From assembly GCF_028867935.1 (NCBI RefSeq), contig NZ_JAPQNS010000023.1, forward strand, positions 6,617-70,616: 64,000 nucleotides of DNA, read 5' to 3'. Made by a program: the position numbers and the translations under genes. The notes beneath the pieces were generated by a model. It searched no databases. It worked only from the letters and a program-made list of their open reading frames with translations, and was not told the DNA's origin. Numbering within the stretch: the first letter of the stretch is position 1; every line of letters starts with the position of its first letter. The DNA comes from Flavobacterium sp. SUN052. Its GTDB lineage: Bacteria > Bacteroidota > Bacteroidia > Flavobacteriales > Flavobacteriaceae. Positions 16,436-23,797 of the stretch are shown here, piece by piece.

Positions 16436-16442
16436 ACTTTTG
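16435..16442 (+). promoter_or_regulatory. Bacteroidetes -7 box for the GH25 gene
   Basis: TACTTTTG matches TAnnTTTG and lies three bases before the ATG at 16446, so any transcript from here would be leaderless or nearly so. The -33 region falls in the repeat arm and has no TTG. Confidence 0.4.
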
Positions 16443-16445
16443 TGC

Positions 16446-17222
16446 ATGTCTTTACGCGTTCTTCTCCGTTTTCTAATCCGTCGATATGAGTTTTGGATAG
16501 CCCTCTTTGTGCTTATTCTGGGCATTTGGGGCGTTCGTTCCTGCGGCAAAAAAGATGTCGAAAAGAACTGGCAGCGAATCTCTGCTTATGGGATCAACTT
16601 CCCGATGCACTACACTACGCATGGATTTGATGTGTCGAAGCACAACGGCCGAATTGATTGGAAACGGGTGGGCCAAATGGAAGCGGAGGGTGTTCGTATG
16701 AAATTCGTGTACATCAAAGCCACCGAAGGTGCTACCCTCTCCGACAAGCAATTTTCTCAAAATTGGAAAGGTGCCGGTAAAGTGGGGATACCCCGTGGTG
16801 CTTACCATTTCTACCATCCTACCCGCGACCCTGATAAACAGGCGAGGAACTTCATCAAACAGGTTACGCTTAAACCCGGTGACCTAGCCCCGGCTCTTGA
16901 TTTTGAGGTGGTCAACGGTGTAGGCGACGAGAAACTGATTGCCGGGTTGCAACAATGGCTCGATGTGATTGAAGACCACTACGGAATCAAGCCCATTATC
17001 TATACTAACGGGAGTTTGTATCGGCGATACATTAAAGGCAACTTCAACAAGTATCCACTCTGGATAGCTGATTACTCCAACACGCATCTTAACGATTACA
17101 ACCCAGACAAACTCTATATCTGGCAACACAGCCAAAGTGGCTACGTAAAGGGCATTCGCGGGCAAGTCGACATCAACACGTTTGTAATGGACTCGATACG
17201 ATTAGCTGAGTTGCGGTTGTGA
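16446..17222 (+). CDS. GH25 family lysozyme, membrane anchored
   Basis: The 258-residue protein has one N-terminal membrane helix (FWIALFVLILGIWGVRSC) and a complete glycoside hydrolase 25 domain: HGFDVSKHNGRIDW with the first catalytic Asp, FVYIKATEGAT, PRGAYHFYHP, and APALDFEVV with the Asp-x-Glu catalytic pair, then IIYTNGSLY and LWIADYSN. GH25 enzymes cleave the MurNAc-GlcNAc bond of peptidoglycan, and an envelope location fits the anchor. The start is the ATG at 16446. Confidence 0.92.
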   Translation: MSLRVLLRFLIRRYEFWIALFVLILGIWGVRSCGKKDVEKNWQRISAYGINFPMHYTTHGFDVSKHNGRIDWKRVGQMEAEGVRMKFVYIKATEGATLSDKQFSQNWKGAGKVGIPRGAYHFYHPTRDPDKQARNFIKQVTLKPGDLAPALDFEVVNGVGDEKLIAGLQQWLDVIEDHYGIKPIIYTNGSLYRRYIKGNFNKYPLWIADYSNTHLNDYNPDKLYIWQHSQSGYVKGIRGQVDINTFVMDSIRLAELRL

Positions 17223-17280
17223 GAGGGCAACTTTCGGGTTCAACTTGCTTTTTGTAGATTTACTAAAAATTAGCTATCCG

Positions 17281-17523
17281 ATGAACTGGAAAGACTATAT
17301 TCATTCCGACGAGACTATCTTACAGGGTAAGCCCGTCATCAAAGGAACCCGGCTATCAGTCGAATTAATTCTTAGCCGATTAGCCAACGGCTGGACAGAA
17401 GCCATGATTTTTGAAAGCTACCCGACGCTATCTCCCAAAGCGATTCAGGCAGTTTATGCTTTCCTGCTAGATACCATCAAAGACGACGTGTTTTATATTT
17501 CTTCTGTCCGCCAGGCAGCATGA
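17281..17523 (+). CDS. DUF433 antitoxin
   Basis: The 80-residue protein reads WKDYIHSDETILQGKPVIKGTRLSVELILSRLANGWTEAMI, the standard DUF433 pattern with GKPVIKGTRLSVE followed by a helix-turn-helix-like segment. DUF433 proteins are the antitoxin partners of DUF5615 PIN-like toxins. Its stop codon overlaps the toxin start by four bases. The start at 17281 (MNWKDYIHSD) is taken because the family starts there. Confidence 0.88.
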   Translation: MNWKDYIHSDETILQGKPVIKGTRLSVELILSRLANGWTEAMIFESYPTLSPKAIQAVYAFLLDTIKDDVFYISSVRQAA

Positions 17524-17888
17524 TTCCACCAGAACTTCGGTGGTTGGCCGACGAAAACTTTCCCGTTCCATCATTTCGGTTATTGGAGCAACACGGTTGG
17601 GATATTACCCACGTCGGACTTTTTGACGCAGGTATTCCCGACACTACCGTTCTACAATATGCTATCGCCGAAAACCGAATTTTATTAACCTTCGATAGTG
17701 ATCTTGGAACGCTGATTTTCCGAGATGGTTACCGACCACCTGGCCTTGTCTATTTCCGGCTAACTGACTATCTTCCTGATGAGCCGGGGCAGTTTATGCT
17801 AACCATGAAGGCCAACAATTGGCCGTTTGTTGGCAACTTGTGTGTTGTGGATGACGATACCAAGCGAATTCGGCCAATCCCAATTTAA
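17520..17888 (+). CDS. DUF5615 PIN-like ribonuclease toxin
   Basis: The 122-residue protein has the DUF5615/Mut7-C-like acidic pattern: WLADENFPVPSFRLLEQHGWD with the first Asp-Glu, DAGIPDTTVLQYAIAENRILLTFDSDLGTL with further acidic residues, and PPGLVYFRLTD. It is likely a metal-dependent nuclease held inactive by the overlapping DUF433 antitoxin. It ends 15 bases from the convergent end of the surface-protein operon. Confidence 0.88.
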   Translation: MIPPELRWLADENFPVPSFRLLEQHGWDITHVGLFDAGIPDTTVLQYAIAENRILLTFDSDLGTLIFRDGYRPPGLVYFRLTDYLPDEPGQFMLTMKANNWPFVGNLCVVDDDTKRIRPIPI

Positions 17889-17903
17889 CTTGACAAACTC
17901 TAC

Positions 17904-19145
17904 TCAAAAACCAGCACGTAACCGGCCACCCACACCAAATCGCAACGCTCCGTTATACTCGTACCCAAGGCTGCGAACGTTGCCAGTCAGCCCGCTTGGG
18001 ACGGTCACGAGATGCCGCAACCGTACTGCATCTGAACTGTTCGGAATCCGATTGCAAGTCCAAACGGTTTGGTCTCCCCAGTCGCCCGATTTGACTGTTG
18101 CAAGTGTCGTGCAAACGCAAACTCCGCTCACACTCAAGGAGATTTCAGGCATGTTGGTCAGGTTTGGATTTGACGAGACTACCCGAAGCCGATACCCAGA
18201 ACCAGTAGCTACACTGTTTGGAATCGTGACCGACGCTGCCCCCGATGTTGTGCTGCTAATCGTGGTAAGACTGGTAACGCCACTCAGAAAACCGCCTGTT
18301 GCGTTGGAAAGCTGCACTGTAAAAATGTTGCCCGGGTTGTAGGTGCCGGTAGCCACGAAGCCGATGTTGAACGCCGTGTTGCGGCACCAGTCATTTGGCC
18401 CCGACACGACTATAACATTGTTCTGCACCGTAAAATCCCTTGCTGAAATCACACTCCAGCGGCCTTGTGCATTCTGCGCCCGCACATACAGCCGATGCGC
18501 CCCATTGGCCACACCGTTCAGATCAACCGTATAATCGAGATTAATGATGGCTGGCCCCCGATTGATGGCAACCGACGTAGCGGCTCCATAGCCGGGGTCG
18601 GTGTCGATAAAGTATTCGAGCCGGACAATGTCCTGCTGGTTCACCTCATCTTTGTAAAAAGGTCGCCGGGCCACCACGCTCCACCGACCTTCGGTGTTTT
18701 GCGCCCGCACAAATAGGTTATGAAACCCAATGGAGGTGTTATCGAGCGGAAGCGTGAACGGCACATCGTCGGCTGCTATCCCTGCCGTAAAGGGTACGTT
18801 TGTAGCTGAGCCAAAGCCGGGGTCGGCATCCACAAAGTATTCAATACGACTCAGATTGGCCGCTCCGCTGATAGCGTCTTTGTAGAAGGGCCATTGGGCT
18901 GCCCCACCCCACTGATTATTAGCATTCCGGGCGCGAATAAACAGCCGATGAAAACCTGCCGAAATGCCTGTAAGCGGCACCTCGACCGAGAGATCGGCAA
19001 CGGCTGTTCCTGATGCGCCCGGTATCAGCGTTGCCGCGCCAAATCCGGGATCAGTATCCACAAAATATTCAATGCGGTTCAGGGCCGGTTGCGCGTGGAC
19101 TGTGCCAGCCCAAAGCAGGGCAAAGAGGAAAAGACATTTTTTCAT
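17904..19145 (-). CDS. Exported three-repeat protein, last gene of surface operon
   Basis: The 413-residue protein has a signal peptide (MKKCLFLFALLWAGTVHAQ). Three tandem units of about 75 residues follow, each opening with LxRIEYFVDTDPGFGAAT-like sequence and holding GFHRLFVRAQNxxGRWS, then PFYKD or a related end. A further Ig-like part follows, then a C-terminal module VKSGDWGDQTVWTCNRIPNSSD, VRLRHLVTVPSG, which recurs in the 900-residue protein of the same operon. No T9SS sorting signal is recognised at the C-terminus. Function unknown; probably extracellular. It lies 8 bases after the beta-helix gene. Confidence 0.7.
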   Translation of the reverse strand: MKKCLFLFALLWAGTVHAQPALNRIEYFVDTDPGFGAATLIPGASGTAVADLSVEVPLTGISAGFHRLFIRARNANNQWGGAAQWPFYKDAISGAANLSRIEYFVDADPGFGSATNVPFTAGIAADDVPFTLPLDNTSIGFHNLFVRAQNTEGRWSVVARRPFYKDEVNQQDIVRLEYFIDTDPGYGAATSVAINRGPAIINLDYTVDLNGVANGAHRLYVRAQNAQGRWSVISARDFTVQNNVIVVSGPNDWCRNTAFNIGFVATGTYNPGNIFTVQLSNATGGFLSGVTSLTTISSTTSGAASVTIPNSVATGSGYRLRVVSSNPNLTNMPEISLSVSGVCVCTTLATVKSGDWGDQTVWTCNRIPNSSDAVRLRHLVTVPSGLTGNVRSLGYEYNGALRFGVGGRLRAGF

Positions 19146-19153
19146 GATCCCTC

Positions 19154-20182
19154 TTAATTATTTGACCAAACGCTGATTTTGACATTCAGGGGCGCATTGT
19201 TATTCCCCGACGGCGGACTCACCAGATTGGTGATAATGGGGATAGGTGGCTGACCGGATAAAACATAGGGATTTGGCCCACCAAACGGCCCAACGTCGGT
19301 TCCGTTGATGCCTGCCCCACGAGCGGGGGAGCCTACGGAAAGTTGATAGCTCGCATCAGGAGCGTCAGGACGCACCGTATTGACAACGAATAGGTTACTA
19401 AAATCAATACCGTTCTGATTACCGTTTCCTGCCGGTAGCGTATTGACCCGGCTAAAACAATTTGCAAAGGTGCATGTGTTGACATCGTAAATATCCTGGT
19501 CAATTAAGCAGTTACTTACAGAGCTGTTACGAGAATAATAGAAGGCATACATCATACAGTTACTGACCAAAGCATTCGGCAAAAACCGAATTTGGCTTGC
19601 ACTATATCGAGTATTAAGGATAGTATTTTGAATTGTAATTCTATTGGCATTATTATCAATTGTGCCGCAGGTTCCCCGGATTCCATCGTAATTAATAAAA
19701 CACTGCTTAATCGTGCAGGAATTGGCAAACTGGCTGGTTGTGCCAGTACAGGTGCTATTGAAAATGATTCCATCACTAACGTAGCTTCGTTCAACGGTAA
19801 TCCCAGACAAGCTGGTTCCGAACGTGATTGTGCCAATTACAAACATACCACTAAACAGAGTGTTGCTACTCCCATTTCCAAACGTAACATTACCTACTAA
19901 AGCCGCAACATTGCTATCATTCCCGTTCGGGCTTGTATCCAGAAAGTACCCCCGCCCGTAGAATGTCAGACGTTTGGCGCAACTGAGCGTTCCATAACTG
20001 GTGCCGGAGGCTTCGAGATAGATGATGTCGCCGTTGGCGGAGGCATCATGGGCAGCCTGAATAGTGCTATAAACGTTGGGGCCGGTAACACCGGGGTTGT
20101 TGTTGCACCGCCGGATGGTTTGGGCATGGCTGGCGGTAGCTATCAGGGCCAGCAGCCAGCAAAACAGGTATTGTGGTTTCAT
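19154..20182 (-). CDS. Exported right-handed beta-helix protein
   Basis: The 342-residue protein has a signal peptide (MKPQYLFCWLLALIATASHAQ) and then a pectin-lyase-like start, YSTIQAAHDASANGDIIYLEA. Repeated short coils rich in Asn, Ile, Val and Cys follow (ITFGTSLSGITVERSYVSDGI, CTIKQCFINYDG), then GSPARGAGINGTDVGPFGG, the common ending of such parallel beta-helices. No catalytic residues of a known polysaccharide lyase are recognised. It probably binds or forms part of an extracellular structure. It is preceded 34 bases upstream by the LytTR gene. Confidence 0.72.
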   Translation of the reverse strand: MKPQYLFCWLLALIATASHAQTIRRCNNNPGVTGPNVYSTIQAAHDASANGDIIYLEASGTSYGTLSCAKRLTFYGRGYFLDTSPNGNDSNVAALVGNVTFGNGSSNTLFSGMFVIGTITFGTSLSGITVERSYVSDGIIFNSTCTGTTSQFANSCTIKQCFINYDGIRGTCGTIDNNANRITIQNTILNTRYSASQIRFLPNALVSNCMMYAFYYSRNSSVSNCLIDQDIYDVNTCTFANCFSRVNTLPAGNGNQNGIDFSNLFVVNTVRPDAPDASYQLSVGSPARGAGINGTDVGPFGGPNPYVLSGQPPIPIITNLVSPPSGNNNAPLNVKISVWSNN

Positions 20183-20216
20183 GAGAATTAGGTATTTAGT
20201 TTATGTACTGTTAGTG

Positions 20217-20594
20217 CTAATTTTTGATCGAGCGAACCTCTCTCATTAGCAAGGCTATCCGGCGCCGGGCAATAGACACCTCGTCGCCAGAAGACAAAAC
20301 CGCGACATGGGTTCTCTGCCGCACCCCGGTGATGAACGCCCGGTTAACTACGTGCTTTCGGTGAATCCGTACAAACTGGTCTGTTGGCAACCGGTTCATC
20401 AGCCGTTTAAGGGTTAAGGCCACCACCAATTGAGAACCATCCGCAAAAACGAACAGGGTGTAATTCCCCACGCCTTCGAGCCTCACTATCTGCTGAAAGC
20501 CCACCCAACGCCGGCTCGTGTGGAATGGTAAAAGCAGGGCATCGGGCTGAGCCAGCGGCTGCCCGATGCTACCAGAAATACGGTTGCAGATCAT
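20217..20594 (-). CDS. LytTR DNA-binding protein without receiver domain
   Basis: The 125-residue protein is essentially one LytTR domain: IVRLEGVGNYTLFVFADGSQLVVALTLKRLMNRLP, then FVRIHRKHVVNRAFITGV and VSIARRRIALL. There is no phospho-acceptor receiver, no signal peptide and no membrane segment, so it acts in the cytoplasm. Its ATG overlaps the stop of the 900-residue exported protein (ATGA, 20591-20594), so it is translated with that gene. LytTR proteins bind direct repeats in promoters; the likely target is its own operon, but this is inference. How the signal reaches it is unclear; a kinase/LytTR pair lies 10 kb away. Confidence 0.88.
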   Translation of the reverse strand: MICNRISGSIGQPLAQPDALLLPFHTSRRWVGFQQIVRLEGVGNYTLFVFADGSQLVVALTLKRLMNRLPTDQFVRIHRKHVVNRAFITGVRQRTHVAVLSSGDEVSIARRRIALLMREVRSIKN

Positions 20595-23293
20595 GGTTTT
20601 TCTGCCTGGTAGAGTTGCAACACTTCCGCATCGGTTAAGGCGCGGTTGTATATTCTTATCTCGTCAATTGCACCTTTGAAATATTCATTCCAAGAAGGGT
20701 GCCCTAAGCCAACTCGTAATGTAAGATTACTCTGTCGAATCCAATCATTTTCACCTCTATATCCTTGAGTTTGGACAAGGGCTCCTGTGTACTTGGTAGA
20801 GTTGACAAAGAACTGTGGTCTATTAGCTCCATTTTCGTCAAGTATTACAGCTACAAAAACCCATTGGTCGAAGTTAGTATTGGGCACATCGGCGGCAGTC
20901 CAGTCACCCCAATAAGAGCGATAACACACTCGTGAACCGTCTGTCATAAGCCCGTAGTCCCAATTAACTCCGGATTCCCCTTTCTGGAAAATTGAGTTAT
21001 GGCCATTTGTCGGATCAATCTTTACCCAGGCCGATAGTGTGATCTGGTCGTTTACTGTTAGCGTTCCAGAGGTTGGCATATCAATGTAATTGCTGGTGCC
21101 GTTGAAGGAATAAGCTCGATTGGCATTACCATATCGGTCAGCGGTCAAAGTAGCCCCAACAACATTACCATCATTTCCACCTACAGCCGCTTTTGCATCC
21201 CCGTTAAACGGGTAATAGGCAATTAACCCCAAAAAAGGAACGGTGGCCCCGCCCATCATCAGCCGGGCGTTTACTTCATAGAGCAACCGGGCCTGTGGGT
21301 TGTCGAATTGCAGCGTATGGCAGTTAGCCGTTTGGCTGGCCCCAATCGTAACGGTGTGGGCGGCTTGAATCTGTACCCGGTCTCCACTGGTGGGCACCTG
21401 CCCGCAAGCCCACGTACTCGCGTCGTGCCACCGGCCACTGCGTACACTCAGATGCAGCCCGGCTATTTGGCAAGAGACCACCGTAATAGCCACCGTGAAG
21501 GATTGTGTAGACGATGGCACATCTACATAGGCCACTGAAAAGGAAAGAACAGCCGTGCCGGTATTACACGCAGCACCCAAAATACTCAGGGAAATGGTTG
21601 GCGTTGGTGTGTTATTATTGCCAATCGTGGCCGTGGTATTACATAGTCCGTTCAGATTAGCCGCTGCCGTCAGGCTTAGAGACGGAGAAGACCCAGAGCA
21701 TTGTAACGTAATAAGCCGCAATTCTCCCTGCACCAGTGTCACAGAATTGTTGGTTGGCAAGCCAATGAAAGCAGGAGGTAATACAATCTGGGTGCTAAAA
21801 ATAAGGTTGGTTGATACCCCACCGGGGACACTTCCGAAAGGGAGGGTGGTGGCCGTAATGGTAATGCTATACAAGCCCGCTACGGTGGGTGTTCCTGAAA
21901 TAACCCGTGTGATCGGGTTAAATACACAGCCGGGTGGTAGCCCGGCCGCGCTATAAGTTAGCGACTGCCCGGCATTAACGGCAGTGAATGAGGGAATAGC
22001 CAGCGTAGCCGATACACCCGCCGTAGTAATCCCATTATTTACAACCGGAGCTACGGGCGGCAAGTTGCTGGTAGACGAAACAGGCGCATTGACCACTAGC
22101 GTGACCGTAAAGAGTTGCGATAAAACAGGGTTGCCATTATCCGTAGCGGTAAAAGAGATGATACTTGTTCCGGTATTGCAAGCGCCACCCGTTACCGAAA
22201 AAATGGTCGTAGGGTTGGGCGTGTTATTGTTCGTTATAACCGTTATTGCGCTGCATAACCCGTTGAGGTTGGTTGTTACCTGTACGTTCTGAGTTGTTTC
22301 TGGTCCCGCGAATTGCAACGAAAGAGTCCGTGATTCACCCTGAGTCAGTGTCAGTGTCATAGAATTGCCAGCAGGCAAGCCGGCTACAGTGGGAGGTAGA
22401 TTACCCGAGCCGCTCCGTACCTGATAACCAAGACATTGACCGTCCAGCCAGTCGATTCCACCCGCACTCCCTGTAGTGGGTACGTTGGGGGGCTGATTGT
22501 TGTTGAGGTTGAAGCGACCCGTCTGGATAAAATTGACATTATTCCCCCGGTTCGCTCCTACTGTAGCGGGTGAGCCACCGAACCCCTGTCCCCCCCCTGA
22601 AGCATCGCCTGTGGTCCATTGCATATCATCGTAGGCAAACGTCACGTCGTCGCCCACAAACCCCGGTGCCGTGTTGGCCCGGATTACCAACTGAAAGGTG
22701 TTGAGTTTATCCGCTTTCGAGCCGAAGTAACCTACCCTGTCCCAGGTCACGACCAAGCGGTCGGGAAAAACTTTGTACCAGACTAAGCCACTATCTGGGT
22801 TGCGGGTATCTACATCGGCCCAGAAAGCAGCTACCATTGGTATTCCGATTGGAAAGCCATCGGGACTATACTGGCTAACCCCGAAATTGAAGGTAACGTT
22901 ACCATTGTTGTTGATATAGACGCTGTTGTAGGTTGCTCCGAACAGTGAAAAATCGAAACCAAGTGCAATCGGCCCAATAAACCCATCGTCGTTTCTGGGT
23001 AACGAAGTCCAGCCATCAGCACCTGAACTGCTGAACGGCTCAAAGCAGGCAGGGCGGGAGGCTGGGGCCGCTTTGGGACGGCTGGCTTCGGGGTTGCCAG
23101 TTGTGAGGGATACAATCTGTTGCCGTTTCCGGTTTTCGTAGTCGGGGTCTTGCTGGGAAGGGTCCGACAGCGAGGACGTTTGCTGGGCAATGGCGCCACC
23201 ACCAACAGATAGGATTAGGTACAGGGCTATCGCCAGACTCATGGCCCACCACCAACGGTTATAGGCAGGATTATTATCGGACAGGGATTTCAT
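20591..23293 (-). CDS. Large exported nidogen/Ig/LamG multidomain protein
   Basis: The 900-residue protein has an N-terminal signal or anchor helix (WWAMSLAIALYLILSVGGGAIA). Residues about 80-285 resemble a nidogen-like domain (FIGPIALGFDFSLFG, NNNGNVTFNFG, AAFWADVDTR, TFAYDDMQW). Residues about 300-610 are repeated Ig-like beta domains rich in Thr, Asn and Val. A short module (VRSGRWHDASTWACGQVP) shared with the last gene of the operon follows, and residues about 685-895 form a LamG/concanavalin-like domain (LIAYYPFNGDA, NYIDMPTSG, IDEIRIYNRALTDAEVLQLY). It is probably an extracellular adhesin or matrix protein. No T9SS signal is visible at the C-terminus, so export beyond the outer membrane is open. 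Confidence 0.8.
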   Translation of the reverse strand: MKSLSDNNPAYNRWWWAMSLAIALYLILSVGGGAIAQQTSSLSDPSQQDPDYENRKRQQIVSLTTGNPEASRPKAAPASRPACFEPFSSSGADGWTSLPRNDDGFIGPIALGFDFSLFGATYNSVYINNNGNVTFNFGVSQYSPDGFPIGIPMVAAFWADVDTRNPDSGLVWYKVFPDRLVVTWDRVGYFGSKADKLNTFQLVIRANTAPGFVGDDVTFAYDDMQWTTGDASGGGQGFGGSPATVGANRGNNVNFIQTGRFNLNNNQPPNVPTTGSAGGIDWLDGQCLGYQVRSGSGNLPPTVAGLPAGNSMTLTLTQGESRTLSLQFAGPETTQNVQVTTNLNGLCSAITVITNNNTPNPTTIFSVTGGACNTGTSIISFTATDNGNPVLSQLFTVTLVVNAPVSSTSNLPPVAPVVNNGITTAGVSATLAIPSFTAVNAGQSLTYSAAGLPPGCVFNPITRVISGTPTVAGLYSITITATTLPFGSVPGGVSTNLIFSTQIVLPPAFIGLPTNNSVTLVQGELRLITLQCSGSSPSLSLTAAANLNGLCNTTATIGNNNTPTPTISLSILGAACNTGTAVLSFSVAYVDVPSSTQSFTVAITVVSCQIAGLHLSVRSGRWHDASTWACGQVPTSGDRVQIQAAHTVTIGASQTANCHTLQFDNPQARLLYEVNARLMMGGATVPFLGLIAYYPFNGDAKAAVGGNDGNVVGATLTADRYGNANRAYSFNGTSNYIDMPTSGTLTVNDQITLSAWVKIDPTNGHNSIFQKGESGVNWDYGLMTDGSRVCYRSYWGDWTAADVPNTNFDQWVFVAVILDENGANRPQFFVNSTKYTGALVQTQGYRGENDWIRQSNLTLRVGLGHPSWNEYFKGAIDEIRIYNRALTDAEVLQLYQAEKP

Positions 23294-23324
23294 GAATGGA
23301 ATGAAAATTTTTATGGATGTCTTA

Positions 23325-23765
23325 CTACCCGATTATCAACTCATACACATTAATTGTCCCACCCGTTTTCTGGCTGGTAGCGGTACGGGTCAGCACCAAT
23401 TTGGTATCGGTAACCTCGCCGATAGTAAACTCAATAGTACCATTGGTACCGGTTGGCTGGGGAGATAGATTTTTCAGGATCAATCGCTTTTCGTCGCTCG
23501 ACACCTCCCATTGTCCCGTGCATCGGGTGCCATCAAAATCCACAAATACGACCGTTGTCGCGCTGCTTAGATCAAGCCGGAAGGCTGTGTAGCCGGGGCG
23601 TGCATTGGTAGTAGCTCCTTTGGTGAACGTGGTAGTGCTGTTTTCTTTCACCAGTTGGGCCGACCATAGTTTCTGAATCCGGTCGGCTATGGGAGCAATT
23701 TTCTCGGGGCTACAAGCTGAAAAAATCAGGGTAAGGAGTAAGGCTACAAGTATTGTCTGTTTCAT
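23325..23765 (-). CDS. Small lipoprotein with lipocalin-like fold
   Basis: The 146-residue product starts with a lipoprotein signal (MKQTILVALLLTLIFSACS, lipobox FSAC). The mature part has alternating beta strands, for example YTAFRLDLSSATTVVFVDFDGT and RLILKNLSPQPTGTNGTIEFTIGEV, similar to small lipocalin-like lipoproteins of Bacteroidetes. It lies 31 bases upstream of the 900-residue gene and 32 bases after the T9SS cargo gene, within one operon. Start at 23765 is taken because the signal peptide begins there; a longer frame to 23777 is possible. Confidence 0.65.
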   Translation of the reverse strand: MKQTILVALLLTLIFSACSPEKIAPIADRIQKLWSAQLVKENSTTTFTKGATTNARPGYTAFRLDLSSATTVVFVDFDGTRCTGQWEVSSDEKRLILKNLSPQPTGTNGTIEFTIGEVTDTKLVLTRTATSQKTGGTINVYELIIG

Positions 23766-23797
23766 CTTGATGGTCAATGTTAAATGGAGTGAATGAT

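Noticed and set aside
21555..22292. Plus-strand frames opposite the 900-residue exported protein
   Set aside because: They only reflect the Thr/Val-rich codons of the real gene on the other strand and show no domain or start signal.
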